DNA of 64,000 nt from Chromobotia macracanthus (Eukaryota; Chordata; Actinopteri; Cypriniformes; Botiidae). The DNA is taken from the NCBI GenBank assembly GCA_036877525.1, contig JAZGTH010000020.1:45001-109000 (forward strand), written 5' to 3'. Positions 24,550-44,849 of the stretch are shown piece after piece. Position numbers and translations under genes: made by a program. The notes beneath the pieces are model-generated. The model worked only from the letters and a program-made list of their open reading frames with translations. It searched no databases and had not been told where the DNA came from. How positions within the stretch are numbered: the stretch's first letter is position 1; each line of letters opens with the position of its first letter.

Positions 24550-27500
24550 CTGTCACTCATATAACACTCTATTTACAATCAGATTTGTTTTGAAATACAT
24601 GATAATTCACACTGAATGGTTATTTTATGTCTGCTGCAGCTACAATTTGGTTGCTCTTTGATTTGAAATTGGTCTTATTGATCCTCTTTGTCCTGTCAGT
24701 CAGATATGAATTTGATTATTTTTTTCCTTCTTGCAGAAACCATCTGTCATTTTGGCCTCATCAGCACTGAACCTTAAATCTACTGAAACAGTCACAGATG
24801 GTATAAAACTATATTCATCCGTGTATGTTTCTTTATGAAAAAACCTGGGTGATCTGACCTGAGATCAGGTTAAACAGTTTCTCCAGGGTCAGACAGACAG
24901 AATGCATAGCAAATAAAAAAATCAGTGAATTCAGCACAGAAGGGGCATGTCAGATCGTCTCACATTATCTGATGCATGTTTGGTATAGGCTGCAAGTGGC
25001 TGTTTAAAGAAGGTGGTTGCTGAGTGTAACCATAGTTACTGTGTCTGTTTGGTTTTGATAAAGTTTGATTTATGTTATTGTGAAGTTTATGAGCTGATCC
25101 ACACACACACATCTCTGCAGTTTATGATTACATAAAGCGTTTGAGACATGAATCGTCACAGAAGAATGAGGGTGCCAGTGCAGCTGACGTTATACTGGCT
25201 TATTAAAGGACTTAAATGATCATTGAAAAACAGACAACTGCAAATCATTCCAAACTTTAATTTATTTGTCCCATTTCAACTGGGAATATTATTTGTTAGT
25301 CAGATTTACTGTTTCAGGAAATTGTTTGTCATCAGCCCCTCCCCTGCCAGCAAATAAAACTGAAAACAAATATTGAAATAGCCCAACACAAAAAAATTCT
25401 GAAAACACAACAGATGTTATGTGGTGGGTGTGTATTGGTCACTTTGATACGCTGGTGAAATTAGTGCAATCCATGTTAAGTTGTGTCAGTGTCAGTTTTA
25501 AGTTCCTCTCACCTTTTAAAAATGGGCAATTCTGCTTATTCTCCTTTAGGGCCAGTGTGCTGATGGCTTTGTGTGTTATTCAGGAGAACTAATGAGTTAC
25601 ACTGTGCGTAACTGGACATGGCACTATTGGACCTGAGTGAAGACGTTTTCATGTTTCAGTTTCAGAATGTTTAAGCAGTTCGATAATCATAATTAATCTT
25701 TCTGGCTGCAGTTTAGCATTTGCTTGAGATATGCCCTTTATTTATTTGCATTTTTTATTTATTTGAAATATTCTGTTAGAATAGAATACTGCTGACATTT
25801 TTGCAATGGTAATGATTATTATTGTGGATAATAAGAATAATTGACTCATTTAATTTTTAACATTCTGAATAAACTGTAACAAAGTGTAACATTTAACACC
25901 TGTTTCTCTGAATGAAAACAATTTATTACCAGATAAGATTTATTAAAACTGCTTAATCGCTCTTATCATTCATTCATAAACAACTAATGAATCCTCATGA
26001 AACATTTTACAGATTCAATGGCCGAATCTCTCACACACACAAACACACATAGTATAATCACTTCTGGCTGCAGTCATCAGACTTTGTTTAGTCGTTTGTG
26101 GTTTTGTGTGTTTGTTTGCTGTGTGTGGTTGTGGTGTGTTAAATGCTGTCTGGCTCTGCAGTGTTTTTGTCCATGTGTGCTTATCTGTGTGTGTGTGTGT
26201 GTATGTGGTTTTAGGGTTGTGTTAGGGTTAGGTTAAAGGTTTAGGGCAGGAGTTAGAGTTAGGCACTAGGTAAGTGGGCAGGTGGATGTATGAAGGCAGG
26301 GGCATGAAGGCGAGTGCATAAACACGGGTGAATACGTGAAAGCTCCAACTAAAATTCTTCTAGACATGATGTCAAAACAGCAAATAACTGCTGACAGCAC
26401 AGGGGGGCGATTCAGGGCTCTGATTAGAGAGCAGTAAAGCCTTAATTCAATATCTTTCTCAGTGGGTTTATTTCTGCTCTGTGGTTATTAGTCATGTTTA
26501 TTGAGAGTGGCACACTGATGATGAAAAACATCAAAGTCCTGAATGCCAGAGGAAACCATGAGGAAAATAAAAGCATGTATTCTGTAAGGGTTAATTAGAA
26601 CTCAGATCCAGTTTCATTTACTCTTCTGTTCTGAAACTTAGTGGTGACTGCTGCCAGATTTCAGCCAAACCATCAAACAGGTTTTCATGTCACAGTAACA
26701 GACATAATTTGTTTGTGTGAAGAACTTCCCTGAACTGATTCTGAAAGCAGGTTTGATTTAATGCTGATGACTTTAAATTATAAGAATAACTCATGAGCTG
26801 TAAATTTGTTCTGTTAATGGAACATCTTCAGTCTCTCTATCTGCTGCTGTTGGATTATGAGATGGTCTCATACAGATCTGATGAACCGGCTGCGGTCACC
26901 ACCTCTGAACTGCAAGGCTGCGTGTAGTGTCTGCTCATTTTCCATCTACACTGCTTGTATCTGATAGTAAAATTCCTTAATCACAGAACCAGAAAAGGCT
27001 GTTTTATCACCTCCATGTCACTGACTGTTTCTGCAAAAAAACTTATACTTTTAATATTATCTGTCAGTAACTTTACAGAACTTACAGAACGTTTGTTCAC
27101 ACACCTTTTTATTATGATGTATTACAAAAACAGACACTGTCATATGCTGTTGATCATGTGACACACCACAGCCAAATGCTTTTTATGTAAAATGCATCAT
27201 TTTATAATGGCACACAAGTATGAATGAGGTGTCACGGAGAAGGTGAGGATTGTTTTAATGACTAAAATTTGGGCCGAACAGTAACAATTTACTGTTCTTA
27301 TTTTCTTATGGAATATTGCAGTGTTTATTATAAATGATTTGTCCATGCATGTTATTATATGTTAAAAAGAAAATGCCCTCATAATCTTTAATCAAAAATA
27401 TTAACCTCCCTTCCCCCACAAAACAACATATTTTCTCTTGATGACATATGTCTGACTGTCCAGTGGCTTCATCTCTCCAGTTTCCAGTGATCAATGAATT

Positions 27501-28400
27501 CCAAAAGAAATCAAGTCATATCCTACATTTATTTCTCATTCCAGAAGTAATTTCAGATACGGATCATTATCACAACTTATGTTTCATGGTGACTTCGAAA
27601 GCAGAGAGTCTTTAGGGAAAGACAGTTTATAAATGCTTGATTTTCTCTGTAAAATACTGTTTTGCCATTAACAAACACTTACCATTATTGTGCAGAACAT
27701 GCATTGTAATATTTTACACACATATGGTTGGTGTCTAGAGGGGCAAAATCCTCTCGTGTCTGTCTGCTTCTCAGTACCGCAGGTCAGAGGGGCAGTTCTC
27801 TGGATTTGTGGGCTCCACACACTCTCCTCATTTCCTTGCACCTCTGTCTTCCAGCCTGTGACCCTGAAACTGATCAAAGTCAGCCATCTTGAAGGACATC
27901 TCAATTCTCTAATTGCAACTTGTGAATGCGAGAAATGAGGAGTGATGAAGTTTCCTGGGGAGGCATGAGTGAGGAAACATTGGTGTATCCATCCTTCCCT
28001 CACATCCTAATGGGATAGAGCTAAAACTCAACGAAAGGAAACAAGGACAGACAAATAAGAATTGAATAGCACGCCCTAAGAGTATAAGTAAATCTCACAG
28101 CAGTCTGCTGATGTCCAGTTTGGTAGCAGTATTGCATATTTAGAGTATTTCTATTTATCCAAACAAATCCTACATGCAAAACATAATCAAATATGTTTTC
28201 TCCAGACCTTTACAAAACCGTCTTGGAAAATTAGCGTTTCTGATACCACTGTCATATTGTATCATATTTCTGTAACTACCATGTTATTTACATTGTACTA
28301 CGGAAAACTTGGTACCACTATGGCATTATATCCCAAACGTGGCCATACTTGTTTGATATTCTATAATCCTACTTATTGTCTGAACTGATAAGCAGCATCA
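24550..28400. other. Intergenic, no gene recognised
   Basis: Contains GT-rich simple sequence (about 26095-26210) followed by TTAGGGTTAGG-like tracts at 26215-26260, and otherwise AT-rich single-copy-looking DNA. I find no exon with both splice sites and recognisable similarity. Confidence 0.4.
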
Positions 28401-28437
28401 CAGCAATGACGCGCTCCAGTGCGTTTCTGGTTGTTGT

Positions 28438-28451
28438 GCAACCATGGAAAC
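28438..28451. promoter_or_regulatory. RFX X-box-like palindrome
   Basis: GCAACCATGGAAAC matches the palindromic RFX binding site (GTTNCCATGGNAAC type) with one half mismatch. It lies in a short CpG-containing stretch about 580 bases upstream of the stx18 start. Confidence 0.45.
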
Positions 28452-28859
28452 GACGAGCGCGCCGGGGTGTGTCTCAATCAGCTGTCTAGGTTGTGTGTCA
28501 GTACATTGTGTACACGGTATATTCGGGCACTGATAAGTACCTAAGCTCACCCAATGGGACACTGAAGACTTGTTTTCCTGTGACGTGGCTACTTGAAAGC
28601 TGTTTTTATTATTCTGTTACATGTCCATGCATACATTTATATGAATGTTAAATTGAAATGTTTGGTAGAATGTGCGATTACATATTAAACAAACGTTTGT
28701 TTTTTCAGGTTCTGTCGCGTTTCATGATGTTTGTTGAGTTGGCTCGTGCAATTTCAGGTAGAGACTCAAAAAATGACGTGTTTCCCGTAAGAAAATGTAC
28801 GTAGCATAGATGCACCGTGTGTTTTTGCGTTACTTCATGGGAATATTTAAGGAATTAAC

Positions 28860-29028
28860 GTTTCAGTGCACTAGAAAGATTCTGCGATTGAGACGATCAG
28901 ACGCTTCAGCGTCAAACTTCCTGATCAGCGTCTGATTACTGAACGAGCGAGCTGATTGACACGCAAGCCCGGTATTTGGGGTCGCGCTTGTCGCAGGCAT
29001 GTGACGTCAGAGCGACGACGTGTCAGAC
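28860..29028 (+). promoter_or_regulatory. stx18 promoter region with CRE
   Basis: The 170 bases before the stx18 ATG are relatively CpG-rich and contain a perfect cAMP-response element, TGACGTCA, at 29002-29009. No TATA box is obvious, which fits a housekeeping secretory-pathway gene. Confidence 0.5.
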
Positions 29029-37391
<8,363 letters not shown>

Positions 37392-37491
37392 AGGACCAAT
37401 CAGACCACACAACAGCATCTGTGTGTGAGACATTTGTGTTGTGACTGAGGCAGCAGCTCACTTTCAATTTAAATATCATTTAATAATAGTC

Positions 37492-37497
37492 AATAAA
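37492..37497 (+). terminator. stx18: stx18 polyadenylation signal
   Basis: AATAAA 101 bases after the stop codon, followed within 30 bases by a T/G-rich stretch. Confidence 0.7.
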
Positions 37498-37519
37498 CAC
37501 TTCTCAACAAAATTTGCCT

Positions 37520-38177
37520 TGTTTTTATTATACAACAAAAAACATTGACTAATTCTGAGCCCTTTGTAAAATGCTGATGCGAATTACAAAAGCGCCTGTG
37601 AATTATGCTGCTTGACAACCGAAAACAAGCTATAAAATTTCGTTAATATTGCATTACTAACGCAAGTAGTAAACATCATGTTGCTGCTTTTGGGGTTTTA
37701 TAAAAGCAGTAATTGAAGTTCTTAAGAGCACCGCTGTAGTGAAATCACTATAATTTACTTTCATGAGCACCTAGAAGATTTAAATAATCCATCATTAGTC
37801 ACTCAGAGAAAGAGGAAATGCAAAAATCCTGCAGGATTTGTTCTCAATTTACGAAAATCATGAGAATGAATAAATGGCAGGACTTCTATCACACTGGAAA
37901 AGGTAAGCAGCATTTTTTATTAACTTATGCCTGATTCTTGCTTGATAAAGCTTGTCACAGAATGGTGGTTCCTCATACGGGGGGGTTTGTTAATGTTGTT
38001 GGACTTCATGAGGTTCTGTTTCATCAGATAAATAATGCAGGTGTGAACACAATCTAATGTATTCATTCATAACATTTATAATAAAAAACAGAATAGAATC
38101 CCTGAGAGAAATCCTGATAATCTACTCACAAACATTACAGCACAAGAGTTAAATGGCCCACAGAACCGACACAAAGG
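37520..38177. other. Gap between the convergent stx18 and zbtb49
   Basis: Holds the 3' UTR of zbtb49 on the minus strand, with a minus-strand AATAAA at 37916-37921. In human, NSG1 lies between these two genes. No nsg1 exon is visible here and the space is too small for it. Confidence 0.55.
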
Positions 38178-41100
38178 TTACTGGTCCATTTCAGTGTCAC
38201 TTTGCAGAGTTTTCATGGCCCGCCCCCACAGAGCACCGCTGCTGCAGAGTCCTTCGGCGTTCCTACAGGTGGCGCTGCTGCCGCCGCAGTGGCTTCGGGC
38301 TGCGGGGCTGCAGGCAACGTCCGCACTCGACAGGGGCGGACGTAACGTCGCTGCGCAACCTGCAGGCGCATCACGTTTTTCCAGCGGCGCTGCCGTGGTC
38401 TGAGGAGCTCTTGCGTCTGCGCAGGCTGCAGGCGTGCAGTGGGACCTGCGGTGTCTGCGCAGAACTGCGGTGCGTGTGAAACTTTTCCCGCACGCGTCAC
38501 ACACGTACGGACGCTCGCCAGTGTGCGCGCGCACGTGACGCTGGAGATCACCTGAGCCGGCGAAACGCTTCCCTGCGCGCACGCAACAGAAACGCGTTCA
38601 GTCTTAAAGAAACACTCAGTAATTCACAAGACTGGGTTTGGAGTGAAATATTACTGACATCATAATAAATGTGCACACTGAACACATAGTATGTAGCACA
38701 AAAATAATAGTTTAGTAGTTTAACGGTGCTGAAAAGGTCATGAGGCAGTGGCATGGGATACAGTGATATTTAGGCAGTCTTGTCATGTCAAGACAGAATG
38801 AAACACTGATTTAAGGGGAGCTATTTTACTTGAGTGCACTTCAGGGGAAAAACAACAAAATAGACGTTCTGTTAAAAAGTAATCACTGACCTACAGTATA
38901 ACTGAACTAAAAACTAAAACTTCTGACCTGGAGTCAGACAATACTATACGATTTAAAGAGCAGAAAGTGTTTTCAACTTGTTCTCACCGCAGGTCTGGCA
39001 GCTGTACGGTTTGTCTCCAGTGTGTCTCGCTCTGTGTTTGAGAAGTTTGCGCTGCATGTTAAAGGATTTTCCGCACTGATCGCAGGTGAACTGCTGCTCT
39101 GTGCTGTGAGTTTTCTTGTGTTCCTTCAGGTTACTAAAGTTACTGAAACCTGACACACACACACACACATTAGCATTATGTCTATGTGAAATCAGTTTGC
39201 AGTGTGTCATCTGTGTGTATGTGTGATGGTCATCTCACCTCGCCCACACACATCACACAAGTGTGGTCGAACTCCTGAATGAATCATAATGTGACGCTGA
39301 ACATCACCTGATGCCGCAAAACTAAAACACAAACATCAGGGGTTTTCTGAACAGTGCCAGCAGTGCACATATTAGACTTGTGACTATTAGACTTTGTGTC
39401 AAGTGACACACACCCACACACTTTATACTGTCAAATTCACATCAATTCACAGTTTGTACTCATACACACAGACACACACACACCTCTTCCCACAGAGTTC
39501 ACAGATGTAGGGTTTCTCTCCTGTGTGACGGCGTAAATGTGTCTGGAGGTTTCCTGCCTACTCACACACACAGATATTAATTACTCTTGTATTTTTCTGC
39601 ATGAGTAAAAAACATCAGATGCCAGACTAAATTTACCTGCGAGAAGCTTTTACTGCAGACGTGACACTGAAATGGTTTCTCTCCTGTCAGAGATACAACC
39701 ACAGATCTCAATATGTATGCGTTTCTCACCTGTGTACAGGAGTGTGTGCGTTTCTCACCTGTGTGTGAGCGCTTGTGTAGCTCAAGGTTACTGGGGTGTT
39801 TAAATGTCTTTCCACAAACCTCACAGCAATATTTATGACTGCTGACCTCTGATCTCTCACTGTCACACCTCAGTTCAGGGTCATCAGTCTGTGCCGCAGT
39901 TGTCATCTTAAACTGCGACACCTCTGCTGTGTCAGAAGTCACGGTCTTGGCGGGGTCAGCATCAGCAGGGTCAGAGGTCAAGGCCTTTGCAGGCGTATCT
40001 GTGCTGCTGTCGGTGGGATGGGTCTGTGCTTCCCCCTGCTGGTCACAGTGAGCATCTGCCTCTGCACAGCACTCCTCGCCACTGACATGCGAGCGCAGAT
40101 AGTTAAACTTCTTCAGGTAAACGGCTTTTTTAGGGCGTAGAATGCGAGCGGTTGGAGGGGCTGCAGGGTCAGCCCTGGGTGGGTGGGCAGAGTCTGTCAA
40201 AAGACTGTCACAAGACGCATTTGTTTGGTTTGTCGCCAGTGCTTGAATAGCAGTGTTTGCGTGAAATTGTCCCTGCACTCCTGCAAAAGTGGCAGACCTG
40301 AGACATGGGCCGAGGTTCTGATTAGCGCTCTGTTTAAAATACTGTTTAGTGTAGAAGTTTCTGAGCTTGTAGCCATGCAGTGGTTGGCGGCTCTGCGACG
40401 ATGTGCTGTCGGTCTCTAGCAGGGTGTTGCTGAGGGCAGGCGTGGGTCGTTTGTTCTGCTCATCTGCAGGCAGGAACAGATGTTTGTGGAGATCTGCTTC
40501 AGAGGATAAAGAGTTTCTCCACACACAGTCCTGCTCATCAGTGACATCAGCAGGCAAAGAGAATGACACGTCTGTTGCTGTGATGCAGGGCTTTAGAAAC
40601 ACCTGACACATGTTCAAGATATTAGACACCTGCACAAACACAGAGCACAAAACTCCTGGATCACACAGAACAGATCATGTCTGACGCTAAAATAAAAAAA
40701 AGTCACAATTAAGTTTTGCATAAAGAAACTAAAACCTGTTTTAGGACTTTAGGACCGGGCAAGAGGTTCAGGAGTGTAAAATGCAGGACATCCAGACGGA
40801 GGAACAGTTTCTATTCAGCAGCCATCAGAATATTCAATGGGTCAAACACTCACTGAGTGTGTAATCATTACTAATTTATCACCTCATCACAGACTCTCAG
40901 CGTATCCTCATACTATACATTCATTCCATACCGCATGGATGCACATATGCGACTGCACAGACACATGCTGTATTACATTGCACTACTATATATGCACTGC
41001 TTATACATTTGTAATAATACATTTCTTTCATATAACATATTTTCTTCTTTTATGGTATGCACAGTGGAAAGCAAAGTAATAATTTATTGCACAGGGAACT

Positions 41101-41637
41101 GTGCATCAGACAATAAAGGCTTTGAACTTTGGTTATTTTATTGCTAATATGAAATTACATTGTAAAGTACAGACAAATAGAAACCGTGTCTGTGCCAAGA
41201 CAAAAGATATTACATGAATGTGTGTGTGACACCTGCAGGGTCTGTGCTATCTCCATTAGTGTGTGAACATTGTCCTGGTTGAGCTCCAGGTGTGACGTGT
41301 ACATATAATCCAACACCTGACCGATGCCGCCCACATCCTGAATGCTCAGACTAAAGACATCATTCCTCTGTCCTGGAGAGTTCTGGAACAGAGATCTAAT
41401 AAAGATCATCCATCACTGAGACTTCTAATAAACCCCAAACACAGACACACGTTTGTTTTTACGTCAGATGATTGTAGTGTGTTACCTGAAGTATGCACTG
41501 AAGGCGGCCAGCACGTTCTTGTGTGCTTTGAAGCAGACGCCCTTTACCACCAGCGTGCAGTCACACAGTAAACCCTGAATGCGCTGCTCCTGCAGCTGCT
41601 GCAGAACATACACGCTGTGACTGCTCAGACCGTCCAT
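38178..41637 (-). CDS. zbtb49: Zbtb49: BTB/POZ protein with seven C2H2 zinc fingers
   Basis: Coding exons in transcript order: 41637-41486, 41395-41233, 40629-39759, 39683-39637, 39557-39484, 39321-39239, 39149-38988 and 38572-38178. They join in frame to 648 residues (human 765). The BTB domain (about 15-110) has [26 protein letters not shown] and [16 protein letters not shown], matching ZBTB49 closely. A long low-complexity linker follows, then seven C2H2 fingers (about 371-563) joined mostly by TGEKP-like linkers, then a basic tail. Human ZBTB49 is a nuclear regulator of cell-cycle genes such as CDKN1A. It converges on stx18. The 75-nt intron after exon 3 has no stop and a multiple-of-three length. 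Confidence 0.95.
40740..41135 (+). mobile_element. 5'-truncated LINE 3' end
   Basis: Lies in zbtb49 intron 2 on the opposite strand. It encodes a polymerase tail with the fish LINE signature [15 protein letters not shown] and ends with GACAATAAAGGCTTTGAACTTTG, a typical 3' end of this LINE class. Truncation is at the 5' side. Confidence 0.7.
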
Positions 41638-42442
41638 CTGCACACACCACTTTAAACAAACCCGCAGGCAGTCAAACACACGCAGAAGTGCAGTAAGTAG
41701 ACCAGACTGTAGATTCAGACCGAATCAGATTTTCATGCTGCAGACTTATTGGCAGACCTGTAGTGACACAGACGTGAGTGCGCGTGCGCCTGTATTGACC
41801 AGCCATGAAAATTGGCCTTGAGCTCACACGCGCTGTTGATTTTTGTTCTCCATATGATCACTGGCTGGAGAGTGTTGTGTGATATGTTTGTTTTGAATTT
41901 TGTGTGTTTATGTATTCAATGTGTTTGTTCAAAATGTTAAATGATTTGCACTCATCTCACCTTTCGTTCAGACGAACAGGCACCGCGCGGATGACGTCAG
42001 CTCCTTTTTCAAATTAAGAGTCCAAACGTCATTCTGTTTTCATTTCTAACGCCGACGATCATTTACAATATTTAAAAATGTACAATATTTCTAGGCATGT
42101 AGGTGTACAGATTTCGGAAATGCTAAATAATAAAATCAACAGTATTCCGTTTTGTTTTAATTGTTTAAAAAACTTTTAGTACTACAACGGCTTCTTTTGT
42201 TATTCATTTTTTATGTTGTGCAGTCCATTAAGACTTTTTCTTATATATTTTTCATGCCATTTTCCACACAAAAATACAGTACTAAACGTTTTATTTATAA
42301 CCCCGTTCTAGGTGATTTTCGGGCCGATTTTTACGTGTGATTTATGTTTAAGTCCGGAATAAAAACACCTGCACCTGCAGATAAAAAAGATCAGGAGAAA
42401 AAGCAGGAGAAAATCTAATCGTCTGCACTTCTTTCACTAAAA

Positions 42443-42588
42443 GTCCTTGTATTGGTAACGCATTGTGTGTTGTGTTAGCAGCGCAAAGGTTGTGGGTTTG
42501 ATTCCCATACATGTACTGACAAATTGTAGCTTAAACGCACTGTTAGTCTTTTAGGATAAAGCATCAGCCAAATGCATAAAAGTAAATG
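42443..42588 (+). mobile_element. tRNA-derived SINE, head damaged
   Basis: Same family as 9944. Part of the A-box region is missing, but the B-box GGGTTTGATTCCC (42493-42505) and a tail with TTTTAGGATAAAGCATCAGCCAAATGCATAAA remain. Confidence 0.75.
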
Positions 42589-42619
42589 TCACTCTCACAT
42601 GTAAATAAAACCACGCAGC

Positions 42620-42685
42620 CTAGTGATGTCACTCTAGTGATGTCACTCTAGTGATGTCACTCTAGTGATGTCACTCTAATGATGT
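42620..42685 (+). repeat. 14-bp tandem repeat
   Basis: Four and a half nearly perfect copies of TAGTGATGTCACTC, each with the imperfect palindrome GTGATGTCAC. Confidence 0.9.
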
Positions 42686-43589
42686 TTTATTTTTCATTTA
42701 CACGCTTTGCTGTTGAGTTAATTTGTGTGATTTTTGTGTCAGAGGGAAGTTTAATTGGAAAGGCACGATAAAGGCTGTTCTGAGAGATGCACCAGAGGAC
42801 GGACGTGCTGTCAATAAACTTCGTAAGAAGATAAATTTAATTTTACTTCAGTGCTCAACTCCTTCACCTAGCATCTAACAGTCTGTTTGCTTGTGAGGAT
42901 TATGATTGTTGTAACTTAGCACATAACTAAACATTAGCTGGCGCTTCTCATCTTCATCAGTTTTATTTATTTGCTCAATTATTTTCAAGCTGCTTATATG
43001 TTTTGTATACTGACACTTATTTATATTTCTCCGCCTGGCCTTTCTGTTTTTCTTTTTAAAGGTGACATTGTCTCGACACTGTTAAGCAATATTTAGATTT
43101 TGTGTTTTGATGAATCAGTGGTTTTAATGTCATTGTGTTTCCTTGTGTTCCTCTGCTTTTTTGATCTACAGTCTATAAACATTTTTGGACTGTTTCCTGT
43201 TATATATAAACATATCTGTTCTGACTGATGTTTCCGGCTGTTAGCAATAATCAAGCGTCTTGCTTTTAAGTCCCTGCAAGCCCTTTTTCCATGTCCAGTG
43301 GTTTACCGCTTGACACATCTGGTCAGTAAGTCTCCCCTTTCTCATTGAATAAGTGCTTTGTATGGTTTTACCTTCCCAGGCTTGACGCGTAAGGCAAAAA
43401 TTTTCATTACTAATAAATACTGTCATGAGATTGTTAGCCCTGTTCATAACTGGTATTTTCTGGTTAGTGACTCTTCTACCTACGAATGATGTGAAACTCT
43501 CTAAATTACTTTCCTCTGTATATTTATCAGTCTCTTAAGTGTTGGCTGATATGACACAGTGTAGAAGAACTCCTATGCCTGTTACACCT

Positions 43590-43995
43590 AAATTTGCTCT
43601 CCTGAACATTCGTTCCCTGGCCAGCATAGGCACACTACATTTTCACTGAGAGAAAGCTGGACATTCTGCTATTCACCTGGCAATCACCTAATGACTTTAC
43701 AGAGTTTAAATGGTTGACTCCTGGATATTGCTATCTGTCTAAATCACATCTCAATGGCAGAGGCCTACCCACTAAATCCATTAATTGCTTACAACTAATT
43801 AAAACTCAGCTGCTCAGCTGTTGGTGGAAGGGCATTCAGCACTTTAGCTCCTCAGCTCTAGAACAAACTCCCACAAACCTCCACGTCTCCTCACTGCAGA
43901 CCTTAAAACCAAGTTTTAAGCTTAAAACGTTTTTATTTACATTGTTTTGTTAACTTATTGTCTACTTGTGCTTTAATTCTCTGGTTACTTGGTCA
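43590..43995 (+). mobile_element. LINE fragment with a large internal deletion
   Basis: The left part encodes the start of a LINE endonuclease (LLNIRSLAS, EKLDILLFTWQS, LTPGY) and the right part, from about 43770, the end of its polymerase (LEQTPTNLHVSSLQTLKPSFKLKTFLFTL). The several kilobases in between are missing, so the two ends are fused. Confidence 0.65.
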
Positions 43996-44054
43996 TTGTC
44001 TGGCTGCCTGATAAGGTTGTGTATCCGGATTGTATGTTTTTGTGTAGTTTAGTG

Positions 44055-44220
44055 TTTCTGTAGCCCAACTGGTAGCGCATTGTGTTAGTAGTAATTGTGT
44101 TAGTAGTACAAAGGTTGTGGGTTCGATTCCCAGCGACGCGTATGTACTGATAAACTGTATACATTCAATACACTGTAAATCGCTTTGGATAAAAGTGTCT
44201 GTCAAATGCATACATGTAAT
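44055..44220 (+). mobile_element. tRNA-derived SINE with internal duplication
   Basis: Head TTCTGTAGCCCAACTGGTAGCGC and B-box in GGTTGTGGGTTCGATTCCC are well kept. Between them TTGTGTTAGTAGTA occurs twice in tandem. Tail with ATCGCTTTGGATAAAAGTGTCTGTCAAATGCATA. Confidence 0.85.
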
Positions 44221-44825
44221 ATCGTGTAAAGCGTCGTTAAAAGACGCTATATTAATGAAACATTATTAGTTGACTCATTGAGACCACCTACCGACCAGTT
44301 GATTTTGAAAATAAGTACCGTGGCACGTTTTTTTTTTATTTCAGCTAATGTTATAATAGAGCTGTTTGATTGATTAGTTTTCCTAATTTGCCCTAACTAA
44401 CCTTCTCTGTGTGAACTAGGGTTTGCATCTTGTTTTGCTTCATGTCAGTAATTGATTGATTTGTGTTTTTTTCAGGTTTTGGCTGCGTATTACTCACTCA
44501 GTGGAGACTCCAACTACAGATCAGAGGAAGAGTTTTTCTGTTTATTCAACAAGAAAAAGTTTAAAGTTTTGCTAACGTTTCCATCTTTTACTGTAATACG
44601 CACTGACAATGGATGTCATAAAGGTTTTTATTGTTATCCAAGTTAACACTTCCGTTTGCAATCAGTGATGTGTGTTACCTCTTTGTGGTTTAGTAGCGCA
44701 GTGGGATTCGTTATTTAAGATGGTGGTGGGGTTTGGACTTGTGTGGGGTATTTTCTTCTCAGATGTTCTGCAGCCCTTCACGTTGATGACGTGTGGTCTC
44801 AAAACGCCTGTCTGACGCTCTAAGA

Positions 44826-44833
44826 TGACGTCA
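44826..44833. promoter_or_regulatory. CRE just upstream of tmem128
   Basis: A perfect TGACGTCA ends 16 bases before the tmem128 ATG, within a TAAGATGACGTCATCATCG context. It is one of several full CREs at gene starts in this window. Confidence 0.5.
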
Positions 44834-44849
44834 TCATCGTGTTATCGTC

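Larger units (their letters stand above)
41638..42744. other. zbtb49 upstream flank and SINE; no lyar 5' exons found
   Basis: A perfect CRE (TGACGTCA, 41992-41999) lies in a CpG-containing patch about 360 bases upstream of the zbtb49 start and could have served a divergent zbtb49/lyar promoter. The zinc-finger exons expected at the start of lyar are not visible. A lysine-rich stretch at 42360-42415 might be a lyar trace but is too short to call. Confidence 0.45.
42745..44560 (+). pseudogene. lyar: Decayed lyar: two C-terminal exons only
   Basis: 42745-42830 encodes GKFNWKGTIKAVLRDAPEDG...LRKK, and 44476-44557 (after TTTTTTTCAG) encodes VLAAYYSLSGDSNYRSEEEFFCLFNKK. Together they match the C-terminal winged-helix-like end of the nucleolar protein LYAR. 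The N-terminal zinc fingers and middle are absent, the donor after the first block reads ATAAAT instead of GTAAAT, and residues are missing after FNKK before a stop. The position between zbtb49 and tmem128 is the LYAR position in human, on the expected strand. A SINE and a LINE fill the intron. I read it as a pseudogene; a functional copy would have to exist elsewhere. Confidence 0.8.

Noticed and set aside
24205..24560. Arg-Glu and Ser-Leu repeat open frames
   Set aside because: They are translations of the (CT)n microsatellite.
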